Notes: generated from the letters alone by a model not told the origin. 64,000 nt of DNA from JBEBVQ01 sp964527735 (GCA_964527735.1 CAZGPG010000003.1:62001-126000), one strand, 5' to 3'; numbered from the stretch's first letter, positions 18,387-26,944 are shown. Numbers and translations are program-made.

Positions 18387-18536
18387 ATGAAAACATTGGA
18401 TTGGCAACTGTTTAACTGTAAATTATGGCAACGTAATTATTACGAACATATCATCCGTAATAAACAGGTCTATAAAAACATAGCGGCATACATCATCACC
18501 AACCCGGCAAAATGGCATAAGGATAAGCTGCATTAA
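18387..18536 (+). pseudogene. C-terminal remnant of a RAYT / IS200-like (Y1) transposase
   Basis: This 49-codon frame starts at an ATG one base after the M48 stop. It carries LWQRNYYEHIIRN, then YKNIAAYIITNPAKW near its end. This matches the conserved C-terminal end of REP-associated tyrosine transposases as I know them: a W-Q-R-x-Y-Y-x-H-x-I-R-N segment then Y-I-x-x-N-P-x-x-W. The HUH motif and the rest of the catalytic domain are missing, so the gene is a decayed stub. Its stop codon lies 2 bp before a REPIN-like element (18539-18612), the substrate type of such enzymes. The alternative, a free-standing small gene, is less likely given the motif match. Confidence 0.75.
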
Positions 18537-18538
18537 CC

Positions 18539-18612
18539 GTAAGGGCAAACCTGCGTGTTTGCCCCAGAGCAAGCAAATACATATTGGGCGAACACACAGG
18601 TTCGCCTCCTAC
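18539..18612. repeat. REPIN-like pair, copy C, next to the RAYT remnant
   Basis: Left unit at 18539-18565 has stem GGGCAAAC / GTTTGCCC with loop CTGCGT. The right unit at 18586-18612 has stem GGGCGAAC / GTTCGCCT (one mismatch) with loop ACACAG. The units point in opposite directions, as the loops show (ACGCAG against ACACAG after reversing the left one). The right unit ends with CTAC and supplies the TAG stop codon (18609-18611) of the OstA-like gene. Confidence 0.75.
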
Positions 18613-20279
18613 TGGAACAATTCTTCCCGGGTTTTCGGGCGCATTTCAGGATGCCAGCGGAAACGGCTCAGCCGTAATGATCCGATATCCGCCTGGTCGA
18701 GCGGTGTCATGGATTGTTTGAGGTTCTTCTCAAAGATGATACGGGAGATCTTCTGTTCCCGGAAGAGAATGCGCATCCGTTCGCTGGTAGCCTGGCTGAC
18801 GCCCAGGTATGCACCATCTTCATCGGTAGAATAATAAATATTTTCTGCATCAGGCAATACCAGCATATCGTTGATCGCATTGTCTGCAAAATAGGCGGTG
18901 AGCGTGCGCCCCTGTATCTGGTCGAACATATCCGCTTTTTCCGGCCCTGATTGGGAAACGACTAATGCCTTATTGGGCACGTACATCTTTTTCAGCACAC
19001 CGCTATCTGTATACAGCAAAATGGTATCCCCGGTTATCTGGCTGTTGCGCGACCATAATATCGGGTCGTATATCATCCGCATCACGGAGTCTTTCTGTGA
19101 ATAGGCAATGCTGTCGCATTTGCCCTGTAAGGAATCAGAGAAGATGCGGACGTTGTGATAGCCGATGAAATAACGTGGAGCGGAAGAATCACTTTCCGCT
19201 GCGGAACGCTTCGACAGGCTGTCAGTGATATGTGTGCTGCTGTCGCTCACGACCGTTGTATCTGTTATGATCTGATCCGGTATGGATAGTGTGTCAAGCG
19301 GTAACGGCGCTGAATAAAAAGTATCGGCACGAATGAACAGGCTGTCGTTACCGTTCATTTTTTTCATTACCGGCTTTATGGCAGCCAGCAGGATCTGCGT
19401 GATCTCGTTGTATTTTGCAAACCCGCTGTACAAGGTAGTCTCCTGTACGCTGTCTATAGCTACCACATTCCCATAGGCAAATCCGAATCCGGTTGTCCGG
19501 TCGTAGTCCAGCGTATCTGCTTCGATATATTGCTCTTCATTCTGCATGGAAGAACGGCTTGGAAAATAACCCTTCTCAGCCTTGCTGTCCCATGTACCAT
19601 TGCTGGTGCGTAATTCCGATTTGTCGTTGACCACTATGGAAGGGCCGTAAAAAATTACGATTTTAGTACTGGTATTGTAGCCGAGATCATCCGAGGTCAC
19701 CGTATACTGCGGATCGTATACATGTACGTCCCCGGTAAACCGGGTATCTTTGGTATTGGCGTTATAGTGTCCAAAAATGCTGGTAACGGTTGTCGAGTCG
19801 TTCTTCAACGTTCCATTATTGTGGTAAGTGCCGATACGGGTTCCTGTGTTGTAGTTCAATGTTTCACACCATAAATGATCTTTGCCGTCAGTAAGACTTA
19901 CATTGCCTTTCAGGAAAGCATGCCGGTTGTTGCCGGTATAACGGAGATAATCGCTTTGGGTTTCTGTGCCTTCAGGTTGTATAATTTGGACATTCCCGAA
20001 CGCTTCTACGGTATTCAGCCCTCCGTTGAGGTAAGCGCTGTCGCAATACATCAGCGTTCCTTCATGCTCCAGTTCTACATCCCCGATCAGCTTATCCATT
20101 TCTCCGGTATCTGTGGTGATGTGGACTCCGTATCCCGATCTGATTATATTTACAGGCACGGTGGTCGTTACCGTGTCCTTTTGTTGGGCCTGTACGGCAG
20201 GGATGGAAGCAAATACAGACACGACGGTACAGACCAGCAGTCTGGTGGTACTACGGATACAGCTGTTCAAAAGTGTCAA
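18609..20279 (-). CDS. OstA-like (LptA/LptD N-domain fold) periplasmic protein
   Basis: The 556-residue product has a signal peptide (ending AVQAQ) and repeats of the OstA/LptA beta-jelly-roll pattern: GDVELEHEGTLMYCDSAYLN, GNVQIIQPEGT, GNVSLTDGKDHLWCETLNYN, GDVHVYDPQYTVTSDDLGYN. LptA-fold proteins carry lipopolysaccharide across the periplasm; larger OstA-like proteins of Bacteroidota probably play a related role, by inference. No in-frame ATG exists near the start, so a TTG at 20279 (or the TTG three codons later) is used; it lies 17 bases after the stop of the MCE gene, so the two are one operon. A Ser/Asp-rich linker occurs at about residues 360-385. The stop codon is supplied by a REP-like repeat. 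Confidence 0.85.
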   Translation of the reverse strand: MTLLNSCIRSTTRLLVCTVVSVFASIPAVQAQQKDTVTTTVPVNIIRSGYGVHITTDTGEMDKLIGDVELEHEGTLMYCDSAYLNGGLNTVEAFGNVQIIQPEGTETQSDYLRYTGNNRHAFLKGNVSLTDGKDHLWCETLNYNTGTRIGTYHNNGTLKNDSTTVTSIFGHYNANTKDTRFTGDVHVYDPQYTVTSDDLGYNTSTKIVIFYGPSIVVNDKSELRTSNGTWDSKAEKGYFPSRSSMQNEEQYIEADTLDYDRTTGFGFAYGNVVAIDSVQETTLYSGFAKYNEITQILLAAIKPVMKKMNGNDSLFIRADTFYSAPLPLDTLSIPDQIITDTTVVSDSSTHITDSLSKRSAAESDSSAPRYFIGYHNVRIFSDSLQGKCDSIAYSQKDSVMRMIYDPILWSRNSQITGDTILLYTDSGVLKKMYVPNKALVVSQSGPEKADMFDQIQGRTLTAYFADNAINDMLVLPDAENIYYSTDEDGAYLGVSQATSERMRILFREQKISRIIFEKNLKQSMTPLDQADIGSLRLSRFRWHPEMRPKTREELFQ

Positions 20280-20296
20280 CCGGATGATGTTTTATG

Positions 20297-21238
20297 TTAT
20301 TTCTTTTTCCTGCCAAAAATAGTGACATTGATGTAACGGCTGGGATGTGCTTCAATATCCGCCATCAGGCTTTGCAGTGTGACAAGCGTATTTGTAAAGT
20401 CCGTATAAAGCTGCTTGTCGTTGAATGCCATTCCTACCGAGCCTTCGCCATTATTTATTTTGGTGATCAGTCCATTCAGTTGTACCGAAGCCGATTGCAG
20501 CTCACGGATCGTTTCTTCTATGGGCGCTTGCTTCAGTTGGTCGGTGGTAGCAGCAGCATTATCCAGTATCCTGTCTATGCTTTCATTATTGCGGGCGATG
20601 TTGCCTGTAATATCGTCCATATTGCGTATGACGGATGCCAGGTGATCGCTTTCACGATTGAGCCGTTCGGAGAGCTCGGCAAAATGCTGCATGGTAATAT
20701 TCAATGAAGCCATGCTGGCTGTCAGATTTTGGCGGGTTTGCTCATTCAGCATATTATCAACACCTACCAGGACGGAGTCGAGCACCCCTACTACATGGCG
20801 GACATCTGCAATCAGGGGCGAAATCTCATGTGAGATGTTATCGATAATGCCGGTTTCCACGTCTGTTATGATTGTTTCCCCATGCTGGATAGTCGTGTTG
20901 TCTTCACCCAGCTCAAGCCGTATTGCCTTGGTGCCCAGCAGGTCGAGCGATATCATGCGGGCAATTGTTCCTTTGGGCAGCTGAACTTTTCCGGGGATAG
21001 CCAGTATGACTTCCACTTTGTTGCTGTCAAGCCGTATGGTATGGACCTTACCTACATTTACACCCTTTATCTGTACGGGGGCCGAAGGCTGTAACCCCTG
21101 CACTCCTTCATAATAAGCGTAGTATTGGTTTTCGCCGGAGAAAATATTGGAACCTTTCAGGAACCAGAACCCAGCAAAAAAGATGAGAAAGGAAATGGCA
21201 ACCAGCAGGCCTATTCGTGCTTCTTTTGAAAACTTCAT
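20297..21238 (-). CDS. MlaD/MCE domain protein
   Basis: The 313-residue protein has one N-terminal membrane anchor (GLLVAISFLIFFAGFWFL) and an MCE domain at about residues 38-115, including GLQPSAPVQIKGVNVGKV and VQLPKGTIARMIS. The rest is a long coiled-coil-prone helix region (LNRESDHLASVIRNMDDITG, AAATTDQLKQ). MCE proteins form rings or tubes that carry lipids across the periplasm, usually with an ABC transporter. In this window it is paired with an OstA-like gene (17 bp downstream) rather than mlaE/mlaF; the ABC parts must be elsewhere. Lipid transport to the outer membrane is inferred for the pair. Confidence 0.92.
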   Translation of the reverse strand: MKFSKEARIGLLVAISFLIFFAGFWFLKGSNIFSGENQYYAYYEGVQGLQPSAPVQIKGVNVGKVHTIRLDSNKVEVILAIPGKVQLPKGTIARMISLDLLGTKAIRLELGEDNTTIQHGETIITDVETGIIDNISHEISPLIADVRHVVGVLDSVLVGVDNMLNEQTRQNLTASMASLNITMQHFAELSERLNRESDHLASVIRNMDDITGNIARNNESIDRILDNAAATTDQLKQAPIEETIRELQSASVQLNGLITKINNGEGSVGMAFNDKQLYTDFTNTLVTLQSLMADIEAHPSRYINVTIFGRKKK

Positions 21239-21295
21239 GCTTCTTTTTATTTTATTTTAAATTGCCATCCGTCGTTCGTATGACGATGTTATGAT

Positions 21296-24200
21296 TTAAA
21301 AGTCCGTACCAATGGAAAAATACCAAATTGGTTTCGGGCGCCCCTCGATGTTCCATGCAGCATCTACCCGCATAAAATAGCCAAAGAGCATTGTGCGTAT
21401 ACCGGCGCCATAACCCATTGCCACTCCGCCGGTTCCCGGCACCCGCAGGTCGATCGATACGTTAGGAGCCTGCTGGTCGGGACCGAACCGATAATTACCG
21501 CTGGCATTCTCTGCATTGGGTATTAAACCATTCCAGGCAGACCCGATATCTACAAAAGGCACTAATTGCATATGGCGCAATATGGCAGATTGTATAGGGC
21601 GTTTTGCGAAGGTAGTTACTATTGGCAAACGAAGCTCGCCGTTAAATACGGCATAAGTGCTGCCGTTACGTGCATTTTGCTGGTAGCCTCTCATGTTGGT
21701 AGCCAATGTCTGAAAGGCAAAATTGCCATCACCACCCGGTGGTGTGTGATTATTGAACTTGGGAGCGATCCAGTTATCCACGCCTCCCAGGTAATAAAGT
21801 ATTTTATGATCCCCCGCAGAATGTGCAGCGGCAATCCGTGTTGCGAGCGTAAAGTGCTTGTATATTTTGTGGTAATAACGGAAGTCCGTACCGAAATTAT
21901 AGAAGCCGCCATTGCCGTCGGTCAGCTGGTACATGTATTCGGCAAAGAATTTGTAGCGGTATCCTTCGCGGATATTGAGTGTCGGAGCGGCACTGTTGTC
22001 GAAGACGTACTCAGCACGGCTTAATGCCCAATATTGTCTGTCGCGTGGAAGGAAGGCCAGGCTTATCGTATCCTGTGCGCGGAAATCAAGCACATCCTGC
22101 CGGAAGCCCAGGTGAAGACGGATGCTCCGTATCCGGTCGAGCGGATAGGAAACAGAGCCTTGCAGCATGTTGGTTGTATTCCTGCCGACATATTCGCGTG
22201 TAAACAACGGTATCCCGCTGGTGGCATCTATGAACGTAACCGGTACCGAGTAGTTGTGCTGGCTCCGCAGCAATAACAGGCTCCAGTCTACCCGGCGGGT
22301 AAAATTTTCATATTGCAGGAAATAAGTAAGACCGGAAAAATTGACGGGCAGACGTACGCCGCCGGTAAACCGGTGATTCTCCATTACGTCGTTCAGGCTT
22401 ACGGAAAGAAGACCTCCTAACGGCGGATTGGAAAAAGCGCCGGGAGTCTGACGTACCGATTGATAGCGCATGAACAGGATGCTGTTATCGAGCCGCACGG
22501 TGAAAAAATCCGGCTTCAGGCTCAGCCTGTAGGGCTGCGCCTTCATTTTTATATAAGTGCTGTCTGCTACCGGCGCTGCTGTATCTTCCGGAGATGGTGC
22601 AGGAAGCATGTCCGTCACATCATTTTCCTCCGCCTGTGCGTTTTCCTCCGTATCAGTGTCTGCCGGTTCTGGTTCATCCGAAAATTCCGACCGGAAAGTA
22701 TTTCCCTGTTTCAGGATCTCTCCGGCTTCATTTTCTACCGGTCGTTCCAATTTCCGGATATTCGAAAAACCACGCTCTTGTCCGGGGGTATTGGTATTGG
22801 CGGTATTTTTCAACGAAAGCGTGGTTGGCTGCAGGGTTGTGGGGTCAACGTTCACACCCGGTAGTTCAAGTGCGCGAAAGTATATGCTGATCTTGTCCCC
22901 TTCCCGCACGACATCTGCTACCTGGTCGCTTGCCGGATTATACTGATGGCTGATAATATCACTGTAGTAATTGGTTACCGGTACTGCATAAGCGGAATCA
23001 CGGTTTTGCTGGTCCCTGGCAAAAAGTACCACGTATTTATTCCGGATGCCATTGGCATCATGCAAAAATGCGAAATTGTCGCTGCCGTATTGTACTGGTT
23101 GTGTAACCGACCCTGCAGGCACATCAGAGCAGCGCAGCAGCACAGGGCTTTTTGTTTTGGTGCTGTAGAAATAAACCTGCATAGGCCCCACCGGCAACTC
23201 ATTAACGCCTATGGGCACATTGAGCGAAGGTTCCGGCCGGTTGGAAAGGAACACAATACCTTGCCGGGACCCACCGCTTACAAACCAGGGCTGGGTATCA
23301 TCCCAGGGATCATTGGTTATGTTTCTGAGCCGGGAGCCACGAATGGTAAATTCATACAGATCCGACTGACTCTTTTTGATGGCAGATAACAGCAGTGTAT
23401 TATCATCCTCCATAAAACTGATCCCTGTGACACGATCAAAACGCCGGTCAGGAATAGTGTAGTTTTCAACTTTTGCTTTTAAAGAATTATAAATGCGGAG
23501 CCGGGTCTGTGTGCCTTGCCGGTATAGAATGGCCAGCTTATACCCGTTATTGGACCATGCAAGGAGCGGGTAGTCGGGGTCGGGGTATTTCTCGTTATGA
23601 TCTTTACGTCCGCCGTTCATGATAACGGCACGCGTTTGCTCATCTTTGGTTTTCTGCAGATATACCTGAAATTCGCCTTCTTTCCAGGCTACGTATGCTA
23701 CATCATTACCCCGTGGGGATACGCGTACTGTGCGTATGATGCTGTTATCTGCAGGCACATTGATCTCAAGTATGCGGTATGTGCTGTCGGGCAATTGATG
23801 CATGAGTGAATCCCGGCTGTAGATCTGTTTGTAGTAGCTGATACAGGAATCGTAAGCCTGCTTTACGTTTTGCCCCAACGTCATTTTAATACCCTGATTA
23901 AGGCTGCTCTTCAGCTCCATGGCATAGAGCAGGTTCTTCATGTTATAATCTCCATAGCGGTCGGATATATACTTCCAGAAAGCCTTACCGGCGATTTCCG
24001 GGTTCCGTTCCGCCAGTTCATAAAACCCTTTGTCGGAGTTCCCGCCCAGCATATTTTTCCATTCGCTTTCTGTCCTGCTATCCCATCCGTCTACCAGGAA
24101 GGCAATAAATCCTTCTGTTGTCCATGCCGGCAGGTTGAGCAATACTGCATTTTTCACCATTTCCCGGAAGTTCTCTCCAAAAAGCATCCGCTGCATGATG

Positions 24201-24667
24201 ACACGGCTCATGCCCGAGCGCAACTGGCGGCGCAGATCGGTATGTACGCCGGTAAAGTAAACAACGAGGCGGTCGCCGGCGAGGTCTACCGTGCCTGCGG
24301 GGACATCCTGCAGTTGGGAATCATTCTTCCTGCCCACATTGGTCTGTCTGTATTCGTCGTAGCTGTTATACAGGATGATCTTGAAGCGTTTCGGGAACTG
24401 ACCGCCGAGCTTTTGCTCCACCACTGCAATATCGTGTTCGGCCTGTTCGGCCATAAAACGGGCAAGCTGTCGCCCTGCGGCATCATAATGATATACCCGG
24501 AAATGTTCGGTATCGTAGAAACGCCAGTCGAATTTGCGGTACTGCACCCGGTTCTGGCCAAAGGTTTCAAGGTATGTTTGCGCACCCGCTTCGGAAAGCA
24601 CCAGTAGTAATCCTGTACAAATGAACAGGATACAGGTTCCAATATGACGCAAAGCAGGGTTATTCAT
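21296..24667 (-). CDS. Large envelope protein: inactive peptidase-MA-like domain, WD40-like propeller and Omp85-like barrel
   Basis: The 1123-residue protein starts at the ATG of MNNPALRHIG (the longer frame needs a TTG) and has a signal peptide ending AGAQ. Residues ~25-270 resemble a gluzincin (peptidase MA) domain: FDWRFYDTEHFRVYHY, then LNLPAWTTEGFIAFL, but where HExxH should stand the text reads SRVIMQ, so it looks non-catalytic. Residues ~285-600 form a TolB/WD40-like propeller (VRVSPRGNDVAYVAWKEGEF, YPDPDYPLLAWSNNGYKLA). After an acidic linker (EPEPADTDTEENAQAEEND) comes a C-terminal beta barrel of the surface-antigen type ending in an aromatic residue (WYFSIGTDF). It should sit in the outer membrane. 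Its role is unknown; the 57-bp gap to the MCE gene suggests a shared transcript. Confidence 0.8.
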   Translation of the reverse strand: MNNPALRHIGTCILFICTGLLLVLSEAGAQTYLETFGQNRVQYRKFDWRFYDTEHFRVYHYDAAGRQLARFMAEQAEHDIAVVEQKLGGQFPKRFKIILYNSYDEYRQTNVGRKNDSQLQDVPAGTVDLAGDRLVVYFTGVHTDLRRQLRSGMSRVIMQRMLFGENFREMVKNAVLLNLPAWTTEGFIAFLVDGWDSRTESEWKNMLGGNSDKGFYELAERNPEIAGKAFWKYISDRYGDYNMKNLLYAMELKSSLNQGIKMTLGQNVKQAYDSCISYYKQIYSRDSLMHQLPDSTYRILEINVPADNSIIRTVRVSPRGNDVAYVAWKEGEFQVYLQKTKDEQTRAVIMNGGRKDHNEKYPDPDYPLLAWSNNGYKLAILYRQGTQTRLRIYNSLKAKVENYTIPDRRFDRVTGISFMEDDNTLLLSAIKKSQSDLYEFTIRGSRLRNITNDPWDDTQPWFVSGGSRQGIVFLSNRPEPSLNVPIGVNELPVGPMQVYFYSTKTKSPVLLRCSDVPAGSVTQPVQYGSDNFAFLHDANGIRNKYVVLFARDQQNRDSAYAVPVTNYYSDIISHQYNPASDQVADVVREGDKISIYFRALELPGVNVDPTTLQPTTLSLKNTANTNTPGQERGFSNIRKLERPVENEAGEILKQGNTFRSEFSDEPEPADTDTEENAQAEENDVTDMLPAPSPEDTAAPVADSTYIKMKAQPYRLSLKPDFFTVRLDNSILFMRYQSVRQTPGAFSNPPLGGLLSVSLNDVMENHRFTGGVRLPVNFSGLTYFLQYENFTRRVDWSLLLLRSQHNYSVPVTFIDATSGIPLFTREYVGRNTTNMLQGSVSYPLDRIRSIRLHLGFRQDVLDFRAQDTISLAFLPRDRQYWALSRAEYVFDNSAAPTLNIREGYRYKFFAEYMYQLTDGNGGFYNFGTDFRYYHKIYKHFTLATRIAAAHSAGDHKILYYLGGVDNWIAPKFNNHTPPGGDGNFAFQTLATNMRGYQQNARNGSTYAVFNGELRLPIVTTFAKRPIQSAILRHMQLVPFVDIGSAWNGLIPNAENASGNYRFGPDQQAPNVSIDLRVPGTGGVAMGYGAGIRTMLFGYFMRVDAAWNIEGRPKPIWYFSIGTDF

Positions 24668-24800
24668 AAAGCCGGGCTGTAAATTTAAGTACAAAAGGAC
24701 ATGCGTTTTACATTATGCTATTTTTCAACAAAAAAATAACGCCAGACAATCCGCCTGGCCACCGGCATGTTCTTTTTACCGGGTTTCCACTTTCAATCAA

Positions 24801-24808
24801 TAAGTTTG
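24801..24808 (+). promoter_or_regulatory. -7 box of the metallo-hydrolase gene
   Basis: TAAGTTTG, full match to TAnnTTTG, 33 bases before the ATG at 24842. It lies inside the longer open frame, so the upstream ATG at 24767 would be out of the transcript. Confidence 0.55.
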
Positions 24809-24841
24809 CATTCTAAATTACTGAAAAAATCTGCTATCTGT

Positions 24842-25495
24842 ATGCTGCAAGTCCATAGTTTCACTTTTAACCCGTTCCAGGAAAACACATACGTGCTTGT
24901 AAATGCCGGAAAGCAATGCTGGATTGTTGACCCTGGCATGTATAATGCCGCTGAAACAGAGGTTATTACCGGATTTATCACTAACCATGCATTGACACCG
25001 CAGGCAATCATCAATACACATACGCATATAGATCACATATTGGGTGTACAGGCATTGAAGGAACGTTATTCCATTCCATTCCTGATACATGAAAAAGACA
25101 TGCTGGTATTGAACGGGGCGGCGGCATCTGCTATGATGTTCGGCCTGCCGCTGCCTGTCGTACCACAACCGGACGGTTATATTCCCCACAACAAGCCGTT
25201 GCAATTGGGGCAGGATCCGGTTGATATATTCCTGACGCCGGGACATTCGCCGGGCAGCATTAGTTTTTACTACCAGCCCGGACAATGGGTGATCAGCGGC
25301 GATGTGCTTTTCTCAGGCAGTATCGGGCGGACAGATCTGCCGGGTGGCGATTATGAAACATTGATAAACAGTATCCGCACATCGTTATTGCCGCTGCCGG
25401 ACGATACACAGGTTTTTTCGGGTCATGGTCCGGCGACGTCGATCGGGGCGGAAAAAAACACAATCCGTTTTTATCGTAGGGGCAATCCTATGTGA
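24842..25495 (+). CDS. MBL-fold metallo-hydrolase (glyoxalase II-like)
   Basis: The 217-residue protein starts at MLQVHSFTFNPFQENTYVLV. The metallo-beta-lactamase metal site is present: THTHIDH (His60, His62, Asp64, His65), a GHSPGS loop and GHGPATSIG with the later His. Such cytoplasmic enzymes hydrolyse thioesters (glyoxalase II) or related substrates; the short length without the glyoxalase II C-terminal domain leaves the substrate open. The promoter element at 24801 decides the start. The last codons (RRGNPM and the TGA) lie inside a REP-like palindrome, so the C-terminus has been shaped by repeat insertion. Confidence 0.9.
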   Translation: MLQVHSFTFNPFQENTYVLVNAGKQCWIVDPGMYNAAETEVITGFITNHALTPQAIINTHTHIDHILGVQALKERYSIPFLIHEKDMLVLNGAAASAMMFGLPLPVVPQPDGYIPHNKPLQLGQDPVDIFLTPGHSPGSISFYYQPGQWVISGDVLFSGSIGRTDLPGGDYETLINSIRTSLLPLPDDTQVFSGHGPATSIGAEKNTIRFYRRGNPM

Positions 25496-25566
25496 TTGCC
25501 CAATGCGCCACAGTAATCACGCAGAATTGCCCAATAGGTTAGGGCAATCACGCAGGATTGCCCCTA
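25476..25566. repeat. REPIN-like pair, copy D, with a third degenerate half
   Basis: Left unit 25476-25501 has stem GGGCAATC / GATTGCCC with loop CTATGT; right unit 25541-25566 has stem GGGCAATC / GATTGCCC with loop ACGCAG. The units are inverted to each other. A degenerate unit (TAATCACGCAGAATTGCCC) lies between at 25514-25532. The left unit contains the TGA stop codon and last codons of the metallo-hydrolase. The flank after the right unit (CATTCATCATTCATAAATCA) is nearly repeated after copy E at 28.1 kb. Confidence 0.75.
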
Positions 25567-25606
25567 CACCCATTCATCATTCATAAATCATCCCTATTAA
25601 ATACAA

Positions 25607-25614
25607 TACCTTTG
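25607..25614 (+). promoter_or_regulatory. -7 box of the pseudouridine synthase gene
   Basis: TACCTTTG, full match to TAnnTTTG, 28 bases before the ATG at 25643. Confidence 0.55.
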
Positions 25615-25642
25615 CAGTTCGCCTTGCGCACAAAACAGCATC

Positions 25643-26851
25643 ATGAAAAAAACACCCGCTTCAGGGTCAGGTAAAAAATATCCTGAGAAAAGATCCGGTA
25701 AACCTGTTTCCGGCCCTTCACATACCGGTAAACCGAAACGCCGGTTTGACGGGGAGGAACGTTTCAGAAAAACCTATGGCGGCACTGCTCCGGCTACCGG
25801 ACGCCGGGGCAAAGACACAGACGGCGAGGATACATCCGGGCCTGCACGGCGTAATCATGGCGGAGATAAGTTTGCCGACAGGAAAGTTTCGGGTAAGGAT
25901 ACCCGCGTTGCCAAAAGCCGGCCACAAAGCACTGGCCGCGATTCATTTGAGCCCGGCAGAAAAAAAACAAGCCCATCTTTTTCGGGCAGGCAACCTGACA
26001 GAACAGATAGAACAGATGGAACACCCGATCGTAAACGTTTTAACAGCGACCGCTTTCAGCGAAAATTTGAGCGTCCGGAACGCCCCTCCCGTGCACGTGA
26101 TGAGGAGGGTGCTGAGCCTTCCGTTGCTCCTGTAGAAACAGCTCCCATGCCCCTCAATAAATATATTGCACACAGCGGCGAATCGAGCAGAAGGGATGCG
26201 GCAGCGTTGGTAAAGCAGGGAAAGGCGCGTGTAAACGGTGAGCTGATACTTGATCCGGGTCATAAGGTGATGCCGGGAGATAAAGTTACGCTTGCCGGGA
26301 AGAAACTCAAGCCCAGAAAACATCTTGTGTATGTTTTGCTAAACAAGCCCAAAGGTTTTCTCACGACTACGGATGATCCTAAAGGGCGTAAGACGGTGAT
26401 GTCGCTGGTGGCGCATCCCGGCGATGAGCGCTTGTTTCCCGTAGGCAGGCTCGACCGCAATACTACCGGGCTGCTGCTGCTGACCAATGACGGTGACCTG
26501 GCGCAGAAGCTTTCCCATCCCAGCTACCAGGTGAAAAAGGTGTACCAGGTGTCATTGGATAAGCCATTGACCAAAGCTGATTTTGACAAGGTGCTGGCCG
26601 GCGTGAAGCTGGAAGACGGTGTCGCTCCGGTGGATTCACTCGCTTACCTGGAAGAAAAGAATGACCTGGGTATCGAGATACACAGCGGACGTAACCGCAT
26701 CGTGCGCCGTATCTTTGAATCTCTGGGCTATGAGGTGGTTAAGCTCGACCGCGTGATGTATGCCGGTCTGACGAAGAAAAACATCCCCAGGGGCAAGTGG
26801 CGTTTTCTGAATGAGCGGGAAGTAGTGCTGCTGCGCCATTTTAAAAACTAA
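25643..26851 (+). CDS. rluB: RluB/RsuA-type rRNA pseudouridine synthase with long basic N-terminal tail
   Basis: The last ~240 residues form the enzyme: an S4 RNA-binding domain (MPLNKYIAHSGESSRRDAAA, about residues 168-230) and a RsuA/RluB catalytic domain with GRLDRNTTG, Asp271 being the nucleophile. The family turns a uridine in 23S (RluB) or 16S (RsuA) rRNA into pseudouridine; the length and motifs favour RluB. The first ~165 residues are low complexity, rich in Lys, Arg, Gly and Ser, and probably disordered RNA-binding sequence; this extension is usual in Bacteroidota and absent in proteobacterial RluB. The gene stands alone with its own -7 box. Confidence 0.93.
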   Translation: MKKTPASGSGKKYPEKRSGKPVSGPSHTGKPKRRFDGEERFRKTYGGTAPATGRRGKDTDGEDTSGPARRNHGGDKFADRKVSGKDTRVAKSRPQSTGRDSFEPGRKKTSPSFSGRQPDRTDRTDGTPDRKRFNSDRFQRKFERPERPSRARDEEGAEPSVAPVETAPMPLNKYIAHSGESSRRDAAALVKQGKARVNGELILDPGHKVMPGDKVTLAGKKLKPRKHLVYVLLNKPKGFLTTTDDPKGRKTVMSLVAHPGDERLFPVGRLDRNTTGLLLLTNDGDLAQKLSHPSYQVKKVYQVSLDKPLTKADFDKVLAGVKLEDGVAPVDSLAYLEEKNDLGIEIHSGRNRIVRRIFESLGYEVVKLDRVMYAGLTKKNIPRGKWRFLNEREVVLLRHFKN

Positions 26852-26861
26852 CGATTGTTTT

Positions 26862-26931
26862 AATGTGACAAATGTGTTGAATGTGGGAAATGTGATGACA
26901 CATTCGTCAAATTCAACACATTTGTCACATT
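26862..26931. repeat. Perfect 21-bp inverted repeat, ATGTGACAAATGTG family
   Basis: Arms at 26862-26882 and 26911-26931 are exact reverse complements over 21 bp with 28 bases between, themselves containing a smaller AATGTG / CACATT hairpin. 23 bases of the left side (26863-26885) recur exactly at 49414-49436. It lies between the pseudouridine synthase and the amidohydrolase genes (same strand) and could act as a terminator, but the second copy shows it is a dispersed element. Confidence 0.7.
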
Positions 26932-26944
26932 GAATAGATAGTTT

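Noticed and set aside
24767..24841. Earlier ATG for the metallo-hydrolase
   Set aside because: A -7 promoter box lies inside this stretch, so the transcript starts after it; the family normally starts at MLQVHSFTF-like sequence.
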